Part shown: positions 1 through 10,303 of the stretch, piece after piece | How the letters are laid out: the number at the start of each line of letters is the position of its first letter | Position numbering within the stretch: the first letter of the stretch is position 1 | Assembly: GCA_008180335.1 (NCBI GenBank) | Contig: VTEF01000004.1 | Span: forward strand, 347,061 to 411,060 | Direction of reading: 5' to 3' | Length of the DNA stretch: 64,000 nt | DNA from: Priestia megaterium | GTDB taxonomy: Bacteria > Bacillota > Bacilli > Bacillales > Bacillaceae_H | Position numbers and translations under genes: made by a program | Notes under the pieces: generated by a model | What the model was told of the DNA's origin: nothing | What the model saw: the letters and a program-made list of their open reading frames with translations, nothing else | Databases searched by the model: none

Positions 1-575
1 AGGACAAAACGTTTTGACAGCTCGTCAGCTTTCTCAACTCCGAGAATTAAGCTGGCTTGAGCAACAGTACAATATTATTCTTTTAGGACCTCCTGGCATT
101 GGAAAAACCTATATCGCTATTGGGCTTGGACTTGAAGCTGTTTATAAAGGGTTTAATGTATATTTCGTCACGATGGGCGAACTTGTGCAGCTTCTAAAGT
201 CAGAACAATACTTAAACAAATCGAAAGTTCAACTCAAAAGGCTGAGAAATGCCGACCTTGTGATTATTGATGATTTAATGTATATGGCGATGGATCAGAG
301 AGAAGCCAATTTATTTTTTCATTTGATTAATCATATGTATGAACGAAGTTCAATCATTTTGACTTCAAATAAAAGTCCAGATGATTGGGGTAATTTAATT
401 GGAGACCATGGAATTACAACAGCTATCTTAGACCGTTTACTCCATCGTGTAGAAGTGATTCATGGTAGTGAGGCTGAAGAAAGTCATCGCATGAAAAACC
501 GGAAAAGCATTTTTTCAGCAGAAGTGTAAAAAAGAAACGAGCAAAAAGTGTAAAATTCGACTTGACGTCTACACA
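1..575 (+). mobile_element. IS21-family insertion sequence, right-hand end (partial)
   Basis: The window opens inside an IS21-like element. What is visible is the istB-type ATPase gene followed by about 45 bases ending in ...GTCTACA. Read from the outside, this end begins TGTAGACG and continues into an AT-rich tract (to about 548). Starting in TG matches the 5'-TG ends usual for IS21-family elements. Directly after it the reading frame becomes manganese catalase sequence, so the junction lies at about 573-575. The transposase gene istA, the left end and any target duplication lie outside the window. The exact boundary is inferred. Confidence 0.7.
2..529 (+). CDS. istB: IS21-family helper ATPase IstB (5' truncated by window)
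   Basis: IstB is the AAA+ ATPase that helps the IstA transposase capture a target in IS21-family transposition. The frame is open from the first bases of the window, so the start codon lies outside; the TTG at 14 is probably internal. Visible motifs are a Walker A (GPPGIGKT) about 30 residues in and a Walker B (LVIIDDL) about 60 residues later, followed by the sensor-like stretch IILTSNKSPDDW and the arginine-containing AILDRLLHR typical of IstB/DnaC-like ATPases. The C-terminus is complete (TAA at 527-529). No frameshift is seen, so the helper looks intact. It is followed directly by the terminal repeat of the element. Confidence 0.9.
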   Translation, partial: GQNVLTARQLSQLRELSWLEQQYNIILLGPPGIGKTYIAIGLGLEAVYKGFNVYFVTMGELVQLLKSEQYLNKSKVQLKRLRNADLVIIDDLMYMAMDQREANLFFHLINHMYERSSIILTSNKSPDDWGNLIGDHGITTAILDRLLHRVEVIHGSEAEESHRMKNRKSIFSAEV

Positions 576-1080
576 GCCTAATGACAGTGTAGGATTCCCA
601 TGGACTGCTCGTTATACAATAGCAAGTGGGAACTTACTAGCTGATTTTAGAGCTAATCTCAATGCTAAATCCCAGGGAAGGCTTCAAGTATGCCGTCTTT
701 ATGAGATGACAACTGATCCTGGGGTTAGAGATATGCTTTCCTTTTTAATTGCCCGTGATACAATGCATCAAAATCAATGGATGGCAGCTATTGAAGAGTT
801 AGAACAAACTCAAGGTGCTATCGTTCCAAGTACATTTAACCAAGAGTATGAGAAACAAGAAGTCTCATATTCCTTTATGAATTATTCAGAAGGCGAAGAA
901 AGTAGTACAGGTAGATGGGCAAATGGAGTGACTTTAGATGGTCAGGCTAAATTTGAATATATTCAAAGTCCAAAAGCAATGGAACAAAAACCAGAATTGC
1001 AGCCAGGACCTAAATACATTCATGGTACCCCCCCCTATAGATATGAGAATTATACAAGGGGCAGGAAAAATGGAACCTAA
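574..1080 (+). pseudogene. Manganese catalase, 3' fragment cut by the IS21 element
   Basis: The translation matches the C-terminal half of non-haem Mn catalases: DSVGFPWTARY, then ASGNLLADF, the GRLQVCRLYEMTTDPGVRD block, and RDTMHQNQW with a metal-ligand histidine. Full-length family members have about 270-300 residues; here only about 168 remain and the N-terminal half with the first Mn ligands is missing. The frame fuses into the insertion-sequence end, and the TTG at 562 lies in that end, so it is not a genuine start. The block normally reading NAE-(A/S)-QGRLQ reads NAKSQGRLQ here (AAA codon at 667-669), so a metal-ligand glutamate is replaced by lysine. A run of eight C near 1028-1035 leaves two open C-terminal frames. 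All this points to a dead gene. Confidence 0.85.
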
Positions 1081-1160
1081 TTATAATAATAATCAACCAA
1101 TTCATTAAAAAATAGTCGATTTAATCTTCTATTTTTTATGTTTGAGTTATTCTATTCAAC

Positions 1161-1201
1161 TAAAGGGCGCAATTCTGGAGTAAGGAATTGTGCCTTTTTT
1201 C
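1161..1201 (+). terminator. Rho-independent terminator after the Mn catalase fragment
   Basis: The stem GGGCGCAATTC / GAATTGTGCC is followed by a run of six T. It lies about 80 bases past the catalase stop codon. Confidence 0.85.
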
Positions 1202-1236
1202 TTGTTTGAACAACAATTATATTATAACAATTTAAG

Positions 1237-1266
1237 AACCCCAGAATATCTTGTATATCTGGGGTT
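1237..1266 (-). terminator. Hairpin at the 3' end of the HD-domain gene
   Basis: The stem AACCCCAGA / TCTGGGGTT sits just past the stop codon of the minus-strand HD gene. The T-run on the minus side is poor, so it may be a weak terminator or a 3' stabiliser. Confidence 0.5.
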
Positions 1267-1275
1267 ACTTTTTCT

Positions 1276-1875
1276 CTATTCTTTAAAAGGGGCATTCATA
1301 ACCCAATCTACAAAACCCATACGAAGCATAGAAGAACTCAAATTATTTGGTTGTTGCTGAGCATTTTTAAGATTAGAATCATATTTAATGAGTTCAATCA
1401 TAGATTTTTTGAAACCTAATCGAGGATAGGTTTCAATTATAAAATTAAAGGTTTCCTCCGAAATATCTTCTATACGCAACCCAACTACATCCATTCCTGC
1501 TCCGAAATGAACTAAAGCAATTTCTGGTTGTTTTTCTTCAGCAATTACTGATGTATGCAGAATAATCGCTTCGCGTACCACATCAATTTTGTCTTGTGAA
1601 AAACTGTGAGAGCGAAGGAACTTCTCAGCATGATCAGCACCTTCATATTCAAATGAATGTTTACAACAAATTTGCTCTGTAAGACCAATATCATGTAAGA
1701 CTGAAGCGAGATAGAATAACTCCTGATCATATTTGAATCCATATTTTTTTCCCAACGCATCACCAAAAGCATATGTTCGTAAACAATGATTATAAAGAAA
1801 TTCCGGAGAAATCTCGTAAACTAATTGAGTTGCTTCTTTTGCTACCTTACTATCAGGAATAATAATGTTATACAT
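1276..1875 (-). CDS. HD-domain metal-dependent hydrolase
   Basis: This 199-residue protein consists of one HD domain. The metal-binding residues appear in order: His30 (in YNHCLRTY), the His61-Asp62 doublet (VLHDIGL), His82 (GADHAEKF) and His107 (AIILHTS). It resembles the small stand-alone HD enzymes that include cyanamide hydratase-like proteins rather than the (p)ppGpp or cyclic-di-nucleotide HD enzymes, but the substrate cannot be told from sequence. The start is an ATG with AAGGAG six bases upstream. It is divergent from the TetR-type gene at 2104, with an inverted repeat between them, so the TetR protein probably represses it. The region is accessory, between an insertion sequence and an integrase, which suggests acquisition by transfer. 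Confidence 0.8.
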   Translation of the reverse strand: MYNIIIPDSKVAKEATQLVYEISPEFLYNHCLRTYAFGDALGKKYGFKYDQELFYLASVLHDIGLTEQICCKHSFEYEGADHAEKFLRSHSFSQDKIDVVREAIILHTSVIAEEKQPEIALVHFGAGMDVVGLRIEDISEETFNFIIETYPRLGFKKSMIELIKYDSNLKNAQQQPNNLSSSMLRMGFVDWVMNAPFKE

Positions 1876-2011
1876 ATTTTTCTCCTTAGTTTAATTAATT
1901 TTCTTCAGGTTGATTTCATAACAGGGTTTAATGACATGATAAGGATGTTACATGCTAATCAAATAGAATTTTCACAACACCTCCTTATAGTGTCTATTAT
2001 TTTTTTAAAAA

Positions 2012-2025
2012 AGACCATTCGGTCT
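2012..2025. promoter_or_regulatory. Candidate TetR-family operator
   Basis: The inverted repeat AGACC-ATTC-GGTCT lies in the intergenic region between the divergent HD and TetR genes. Its form (arms of AGACC/GGTCT with a short spacer) is typical of TetR-family operators. Binding by the adjacent regulator is inferred. Confidence 0.6.
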
Positions 2026-2103
2026 CTTCTAAGGTAACTTATTATATGTTAATGTACAACTAAAACATGTTACAATTTTTCAACAACAATAATGGAGGAT
2101 ATT

Positions 2104-2688
2104 ATGCGAAAAGGTGAGCAAACTCGGAAACACATTGTCTTAAAATCTGCAGAATTGTTTAATCAAAAGGGGTATGCTGGCTGTTCAATGAATGACATTA
2201 TGACGGCCACAGGTCTACAAAAGGGTGGAATTTACCGCAATTTTAAAAGTAAAGATGAGATTGCTTTAGAGGCATTTGATTACGCAATTGATACTGTATC
2301 TAAACACTTTTCTGAAGCGATCCTTCATGTTAATACAGCATTAGAAAAAATTGGTTCTTTGTTTGATGTATATGAAGATGTGGTCAATAATCCACCAGTA
2401 AAAGGGGGATGTCCCTTACTAAATACTGCTGTAGACAGTGATGATACGAATCCACTTTTAAGGAAAAAAGCGCTTGTAGTTTTCCATACATTTCTGAACA
2501 TGATTGAAGAGATTATAGAAGAAGGTATTCAAAACAGAGAGTTAAATCCTGACATTGATACAAAGGTAGTGGCTTCCTTTATTGTTGCAATTTTTGAGGG
2601 AAGTATTATGATTAGTAAACTAGAAAGAGATAATAAGTACGTTTCTTACAGTAAGCATCAGGTACTACGTTATTTACTTATGCTATAA
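2104..2688 (+). CDS. TetR/AcrR-family transcriptional regulator
   Basis: This 194-residue protein has the TetR N-terminal helix-turn-helix at about residues 10-55, with the family pattern F-x2-KGY, MNDIMTATGLQKGGIYRNF and K-x-KDEIALEAF. The rest is an all-helical ligand-binding and dimerisation domain with the CP-L (GGCPLLNTAVD) motif common in QacR/YxaF-like regulators. GGAGG at 2094-2098 decides the start: the ATG at 2104 has five bases of spacing, whereas an ATG at 2092 would overlap the ribosome site. It is divergent from the HD hydrolase with a palindromic operator candidate between them, so autoregulation and control of the HD gene are likely. The ligand is unknown. Confidence 0.88.
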   Translation: MRKGEQTRKHIVLKSAELFNQKGYAGCSMNDIMTATGLQKGGIYRNFKSKDEIALEAFDYAIDTVSKHFSEAILHVNTALEKIGSLFDVYEDVVNNPPVKGGCPLLNTAVDSDDTNPLLRKKALVVFHTFLNMIEEIIEEGIQNRELNPDIDTKVVASFIVAIFEGSIMISKLERDNKYVSYSKHQVLRYLLML

Positions 2689-2751
2689 ATTTACAGAGGG
2701 TTTTGATGTTTGTTTTAATTGGAATAAAATTAAGTATAGGTGATTTGTTAA

Positions 2752-3039
2752 ATGATCAAACACCCATTTTATGCTCTTTCCCCTTTCACTACCCCAAGTG
2801 ATTTAGTAGATGATTTCGACGACTCAATAATGAGTGCAACAATCAATATAGAGGATTTATTAACTAATAACCTACATGAATGCCAACTAGGTTTAAACCT
2901 TAATCAAATAAAGAAACGAATCCTTAAACATGGAGTTGAACCTTGGGAAATTAGTCAGTTTATTATTCAGCTGCCTGATATTGAAGAAGTATTAAAGCTA
3001 TTACCTAATGAGAGAAAAGCATCTTTTATTTTAAAATAA
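2752..3039 (+). CDS. Hypothetical protein, 95 residues
   Basis: I do not recognise this protein. It has 95 residues, is mainly helical by composition, and has an acidic N-terminal third (DDFDDS) with no membrane segment, signal peptide or cysteine pair. A modest ribosome site (AGGTGA) lies about eight bases upstream of the ATG. It stands between the TetR gene and the frameshifted integrase, in the position where small accessory genes of integrative elements often occur. No function can be given; it could be a cargo gene of the decayed element. Confidence 0.5.
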   Translation: MIKHPFYALSPFTTPSDLVDDFDDSIMSATINIEDLLTNNLHECQLGLNLNQIKKRILKHGVEPWEISQFIIQLPDIEEVLKLLPNERKASFILK

Positions 3040-3130
3040 ATATTGAGAGGTGATTTTTTTGTATTACAAAGAAAGGAATTAAAAATTAAAGATACATTAG
3101 ACCCTGACAATATATCAAGGAGTGATAATA

Positions 3131-4293
3131 ATGGCTACATTTAGAAAGTTGAAAAGTGGTAAATGGCAGGCAAGGGTATCGAAAGACGGTAAAAAATAAG
3201 CATTGGAATTTTTCGTACTAAAAAGGAAGCTGAAATTGAAGCTGGTAAAGTGGAAGAAAGAATATATTATGGACAGGCATTAAATGACAGGAATATGTTA
3301 TTTGAAGAAGTTGCAAAGGAATGGTTGTACGAGCATAAAAAATCAAACGTTAAGGAATCGACTTTTGATCAGATTGAAGTGATTGTTCGTTTACACATCC
3401 TACCTACTTTTGGTAATAAGAGAATCATGCGTATTTACCGTCCAGAGATAAAACGATGGATAGCTAAATTTGTCGAAATTGATGAGAATGGAAATGAGAA
3501 ATATTCTTTTGGTTCAAGGTTAAAGTACCTTTCCGTTTTAAAAAGCATTTTTCATTATGCTATGCATGAACTAGAAGTTCTTGAAAAAAATCCAGCTGAC
3601 AAATTAAAGGTTCCTGTACAAGATAGTATAGCTTTGAAAAAAGAAGTGAAATATTTTAGTCTTGCCGAGTTAAATACTTTATTAGATTTCATGAAAACAT
3701 ATAAACACCAACGTTTCCCAGAATACCAACTTTATTACATGCTTATGTACTTCTTAAGTCAAACTGGCTTGCGCATCAGTGAAGCTCTAGCATTAAAATG
3801 GACGGATATTGATGGAAATAAAATAAATGTAGAACGGCAGACAAGAAGGAATGACAACAATAATGTGAAAATTACTACATTGAAAAATTCCTCTTCTTAT
3901 CGAACGATTGGAATTAATGATGAATTAGTTAGGGAATTGAAAAAATTTAAATTGAAACAAAATGAAATGATATTAGATAGTGAGAGGTTTCATCAAAATA
4001 AGGATGGTATCATTTTTCAGAACTGTCATGGTCATTACCTAACACCTTCTACTGTACGAGATTCCATTGGAGATTACTGCAAAAAGGCTGGTGTAGAATA
4101 TAAAGGCACTCACGGATTTAGACATACCCATGCAGTCCTGCTGCTCGAATCAGGAACCAGTATTAAGTTTGTTTCACAACGGTTGGGCCATAAAACAATC
4201 AAAACTACAGCCGACACTTACCTAGATATTACAGAGAAAATAGAAGAAGACGAACTCAAAAAGTTCGCCTCCTATACTGCTAATAAAATTTGA
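3131..4293 (+). pseudogene. Tyrosine recombinase (integrase), frameshifted near the N-terminus
   Basis: A good start exists at 3131 (AAGGAG at 3117), giving MATFRKLKSGKWQARVSKDG and then a stop at 3197. Adding one A to the six-A run at 3191-3196 would continue the frame as KKISIGIFRTKKEAE into the long ORF, so one base has been lost or miscalled. The rest is a full phage-type integrase: a SAM-like core-binding domain, then the catalytic domain. Counting from the ATG at 3250, the catalytic set is Arg175 (TGLRISEAL), His288/Arg291 (HGFRHTHA), His314 (LGHKT) and Tyr324 (DTYLDIT). The N-terminal arm-binding domain is split by the frameshift. The gene ends 80 bases from the convergent sufB end, a typical place for an attachment site. 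An internal start near 3250 might still yield the catalytic part. Confidence 0.88.
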
Positions 4294-4312
4294 AGTGGCA
4301 CAAAAGTGGCAC
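4294..4312 (+). repeat. Direct repeat AGTGGCAC at the integrase 3' end
   Basis: Two copies of AGTGGCAC (4294-4301 and 4305-4312) lie eleven bases apart immediately after the integrase stop codon. Such short tandem repeats beside integrase genes of this type commonly serve as arm-type binding sites. That role is inferred. Confidence 0.5.
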
Positions 4313-4440
4313 ATCAGCTTTTTTTTAGGTTGTTTAATGGTTATCAAACATTGTTATATCAAGGTTTGTAAAGGTTTAACCAATACTTCCTTCCATTTCG
4401 AACTTAATTAGACGGTTCATCTCTACTGCATATTCCATTG
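4313..4440. other. Probable attachment-site region at the sufB 3' end
   Basis: Between the integrase stop and the last codons of sufB lies a short AT-rich stretch with no gene. The sufB C-terminus is intact (ending FEMEGSIG). An integrase abutting the 3' end of a conserved gene that it leaves intact is the usual arrangement at an integrated element's end. The crossover core cannot be defined without the second copy, which is not in the window. Confidence 0.4.
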
Positions 4441-5773
4441 GAAGCTCTTTTGTAAATGGTTCAATAAAGCCCATTACAATCATTTCTGTTGCTTCTTCTT
4501 CTGAAATACCACGGCTCATTAAATAGAATAATTGTTCTTCTGATACTTTCGATACTTTCGCTTCATGTTCAAGAGAAATGTTATCGTTGTAAATTTCATT
4601 GTAAGGAATTGTATCAGATGTTGATTGGTTATCCATAATCAACGTATCACATTCAATGTTTGCACGTGCTCCTTCAGCTTTACGGCCGAAGTGTACAATA
4701 CCGCGGTACGTTACTTTACCTCCTTGTTTCGAAATGGATTTAGATACAATCGTTGAAGATGTATTTGGTGCTAAGTGAATCATTTTTGCACCTGCATCTT
4801 GGTGCTGCCCTTTACCTGCAAGAGCAATTGATAATGTCATCCCACGCGCACCTTCACCTTTTAAGATAACAGCTGGGTATTTCATTGTTAATTTAGAACC
4901 AATGTTACCATCAATCCATTCCATTGTCGCATTTTCTTCGCAAACTGCACGTTTTGTCACCAGGTTATACACGTTATTTGCCCAGTTTTGGATTGTCGTA
5001 TAACGACAGTATGCATCTTTTTTAATAATGATTTCTACAACCGCACTGTGTAGAGAATTTGTTGTATACACAGGAGCCGTACAACCTTCTACATAATGTA
5101 CATGTGCACCTTCATCTACAATAATAAGCGTACGTTCAAATTGTCCCATATTTTCAGAGTTAATACGGAAATACGCTTGTAATGGAGTATCTACTTTTAT
5201 TCCTTTTGGTACGTAAATAAATGATCCACCAGACCAAACTGCAGAGTTTAAGGCAGCAAATTTGTTATCTGTTGGCGGAATGACTTTCGCCCAGTGCTCA
5301 CGGAAAATATCTTCATTTTCTTTTAGCGCTGTATCTGTATCTTTAAACACGATGCCTTGTGCTTCAAGATCTTCTTTCATATTGTGATACACAACTTCAG
5401 ACTCGTACTGAGCTGATACACCGGCAAGATATTTCTGTTCTGCTTCTGGAATCCCCAGTTTATCAAACGTTTGTTTAATTTCTTCTGGTACCTCATCCCA
5501 AGAACGCTCTGACTTTTCAGAAGGCTTTACGTAATACGTAATCTCATCAAAGTTTAAGCTAGCCAAATCTCCGCCCCATTGCGGCATTGGCATATTGTAG
5601 AAGTGCTCTAATGATTTTAAGCGAAAATCAAGCATCCATTGTGGTTCGTCTTTCATACGAGAAATTTCTTCTACAATTTCTTTCGTTAGCCCGCGTTCAG
5701 AGCGGAAAATTGACACATCTTTATCTGAAAATCCATATTTATAATCGCCGATTTCTGGCATCTTTTTTGCCAT
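4376..5773 (-). CDS. sufB: Fe-S cluster assembly scaffold protein SufB
   Basis: SufB is the core scaffold of the SUF system. It works with SufC and SufD in a SufBC2D complex on which Fe-S clusters are built from SufS/SufU-delivered sulfur. The 465-residue length equals the usual length in Bacillus. The C-terminal beta-helix region carries the well-conserved blocks [34 protein letters not shown] and [11 protein letters not shown]. It is the last gene of sufCDSUB, separated from sufU by 54 bases that contain a hairpin overlapping the sufU stop codon. Its own 3' end faces the integrase remnant and is probably the element's attachment site. No terminator is evident downstream. Confidence 0.97.
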   Translation of the reverse strand: MAKKMPEIGDYKYGFSDKDVSIFRSERGLTKEIVEEISRMKDEPQWMLDFRLKSLEHFYNMPMPQWGGDLASLNFDEITYYVKPSEKSERSWDEVPEEIKQTFDKLGIPEAEQKYLAGVSAQYESEVVYHNMKEDLEAQGIVFKDTDTALKENEDIFREHWAKVIPPTDNKFAALNSAVWSGGSFIYVPKGIKVDTPLQAYFRINSENMGQFERTLIIVDEGAHVHYVEGCTAPVYTTNSLHSAVVEIIIKKDAYCRYTTIQNWANNVYNLVTKRAVCEENATMEWIDGNIGSKLTMKYPAVILKGEGARGMTLSIALAGKGQHQDAGAKMIHLAPNTSSTIVSKSISKQGGKVTYRGIVHFGRKAEGARANIECDTLIMDNQSTSDTIPYNEIYNDNISLEHEAKVSKVSEEQLFYLMSRGISEEEATEMIVMGFIEPFTKELPMEYAVEMNRLIKFEMEGSIG

Positions 5774-5827
5774 CTTTTATTACCCCCTACTTGATAGGAT
5801 TGGGAATGAACAAAGGCCTAGAGCAGC

Positions 5828-8779
<2,952 letters not shown>

Positions 8780-8796
8780 AGAGATCCTCCTAACAC

Positions 8797-9582
8797 TTAA
8801 GCTTCTTGCTCTACAGTTTCGTCTTCAATACCTAATTCTTGTTTAATCCAGTCATAGCCTTCTGCTTCTAAACGCTGCGCTAGCTCAGGACCACCTGACT
8901 TCACAACACGCCCTTGCATCATTACATGGACATGATCTGGTGTAATGTAATTTAATAAACGTTGGTAGTGAGTGATCATTAAGCAACCAAATTCACTGCC
9001 GCGTAATTCATTAATACCTTTAGATACAACTTTTAATGCATCAATATCTAAACCAGAGTCAATTTCATCTAAAATTGCAATGCTTGGTTGCAGCATCATT
9101 AATTGAAGAATTTCATTACGTTTTTTCTCACCGCCAGAGAATCCTTCATTTAAGTAACGTTGCGCCATGTCTTGATCCATCTCTAAAAAGTCCATGTTTT
9201 TGTCTAATTGACGGATAAATTTCATTAGTGAAATTTCTTCACCTTCTTCACGGCGAGCATTAATTGCTGAACGTAAGAAGTCTGCGTTTGTTACACCGCT
9301 AATTTCACTTGGGTACTGCATTGCTAAAAACAGGCCCGCACGCGCACGCTCATCGACTTCCATTTCAAGTACATCTTGACCGTCAAGCGTGATGCTTCCT
9401 TTTGTTACTTCATATTTAGGATGACCCATGATCGCTGAAGACAACGTAGACTTACCTGTACCGTTTGGCCCCATGATTGCATGGATTTCTCCTCCTTTAA
9501 CCTCTAAATTAACGCCCTTTAAAATTTCTTTACCTTCAATAGCAACATGAAGATCTTTAATTATTAAAGTTGAACCTGCCAT
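8797..9582 (-). CDS. sufC: Fe-S cluster assembly ATPase SufC
   Basis: SufC is the cytosolic ABC-type ATPase that drives conformational change in the SufBC2D scaffold. The 261-residue protein has Walker A GPNGTGKS (38-45), signature FSGGEKKRNE (148-157) and Walker B with LDEID (171-175); the signature SGGEKKR is characteristic of SufC. It is the first gene of the operon. Upstream lies a promoter with TTGCGC and TAAGAT hexamers spaced by 17 bases. Confidence 0.97.
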   Translation of the reverse strand: MAGSTLIIKDLHVAIEGKEILKGVNLEVKGGEIHAIMGPNGTGKSTLSSAIMGHPKYEVTKGSITLDGQDVLEMEVDERARAGLFLAMQYPSEISGVTNADFLRSAINARREEGEEISLMKFIRQLDKNMDFLEMDQDMAQRYLNEGFSGGEKKRNEILQLMMLQPSIAILDEIDSGLDIDALKVVSKGINELRGSEFGCLMITHYQRLLNYITPDHVHVMMQGRVVKSGGPELAQRLEAEGYDWIKQELGIEDETVEQEA

Positions 9583-9666
9583 ATTAAAACCTCCAGTTAT
9601 AGATGTATATACTAAAATCCGATATACCTATATCTTTTTAATTATTCTCATTTTATTCTCATTACA

Positions 9667-9715
9667 ATCTTATAACAAATGAAAATTTAGCGCAACCTTT
9701 TGAAACGAACGTTTC
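9667..9715 (-). promoter_or_regulatory. suf operon promoter with adjacent inverted repeat
   Basis: Reading the minus strand, TTGCGC (complement of 9690-9695) and TAAGAT (complement of 9667-9672) are 17 bases apart, a plausible sigma-A promoter. Just upstream of the -35 element is the perfect inverted repeat GAAACG-AA-CGTTTC (9702-9715), a possible regulator site. I do not know of a regulator with this site at suf. Confidence 0.55.
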
Positions 9716-9752
9716 GTTTCCTATGTATGAAGATAACGGGCGGTCTTTTTGA

Positions 9753-9798
9753 ATAAAAAAAGTTGCTTTAAAAGGGATATTGCTCCTTCTAAAGCAAC
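9753..9798 (-). terminator. Terminator of yurZ
   Basis: The stem GTTGCTTTA / TAAAGCAAC is followed on the minus strand by seven T. It lies just past the yurZ stop codon and isolates yurZ from suf. Confidence 0.85.
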
Positions 9799-9813
9799 AT
9801 GCTGCTTGCTTTC

Positions 9814-10197
9814 TTAGTGAGCTTGACTCGTTAACTCATTAATGCACTCCTGCACAAGAGTAACGGATTGACTCATTGCTGCGCCACCACCAAATGCCGC
9901 TGAAACACCACATGCTTCTAAAATTTCTTGCTCCGTTGCGCCCTGTTCTAAACATCCTTTCGTATGATAAATCATACAATACTCATCTTGAGCTACTACA
10001 CTGATGCCTAACGCGATTAACTGTTTATCTTTTTTTGACAGAGATCCCTCTTCAAAACATGCTTCTGCAAATGAATTAAAAGTTTGGATTACTTTAGGTA
10101 ACTTTTCATTAAATTTCCCGATTCCTACTTTATAATTGCGCAATGCCTGCTCTGTTGAATGACGTATTTCTTGCTGCATACGCGACGTCAACTCCAT
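9814..10197 (-). CDS. yurZ: Carboxymuconolactone decarboxylase/AhpD-family protein (YurZ-like)
   Basis: This 127-residue all-helical protein belongs to the CMD/AhpD-like family, of which some members are peroxidase partners and others are lactone decarboxylases. The family region is DKQLIALGISVVAQDEYCMIYHTK: an acidic residue, one cysteine and a histidine, with Tyr where AhpD has its second cysteine, so a CxxC redox pair is absent. Position next to sufC is as in B. subtilis, where yurZ has this place. The ATG at 10197 is taken as start; an ATG at 10179 preceded at some distance by GGAG is possible. The biochemical role is unknown. Confidence 0.8.
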   Translation of the reverse strand: MELTSRMQQEIRHSTEQALRNYKVGIGKFNEKLPKVIQTFNSFAEACFEEGSLSKKDKQLIALGISVVAQDEYCMIYHTKGCLEQGATEQEILEACGVSAAFGGGAAMSQSVTLVQECINELTSQAH

Positions 10198-10261
10198 TCA
10201 TCTTAGTTTGTCATCGTTAGTATACGTGAGCAAATTAAGAGTTATACGCTTCTTTGCTGAA

Positions 10262-10297
10262 ACAAAAAAGTCACTCTTCTATGAAAGAGTGACTTTT
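10262..10297 (-). terminator. Terminator of the metNPQ operon
   Basis: The stem AAGTCACTCTT / AAGAGTGACTT is followed by T-rich sequence on the minus strand, right after the metQ stop codon. Confidence 0.9.
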
Positions 10298-10303
10298 CCA
10301 TGA

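Noticed and set aside
3180-3200. Programmed ribosomal frameshifting in the integrase at the A-run.
   Set aside because: Integrases of this family are not known to need it, and the frame change occurs within 23 codons of the start. A simple indel or read error is more likely.
3111-4364. TATATCAAGG occurs at 3111-3120 and again near 4355-4364, on both sides of the integrase.
   Set aside because: A 10-base match in AT-rich DNA over several kilobases is expected by chance, and the first copy overlaps the integrase ribosome site. It is not a credible att pair.
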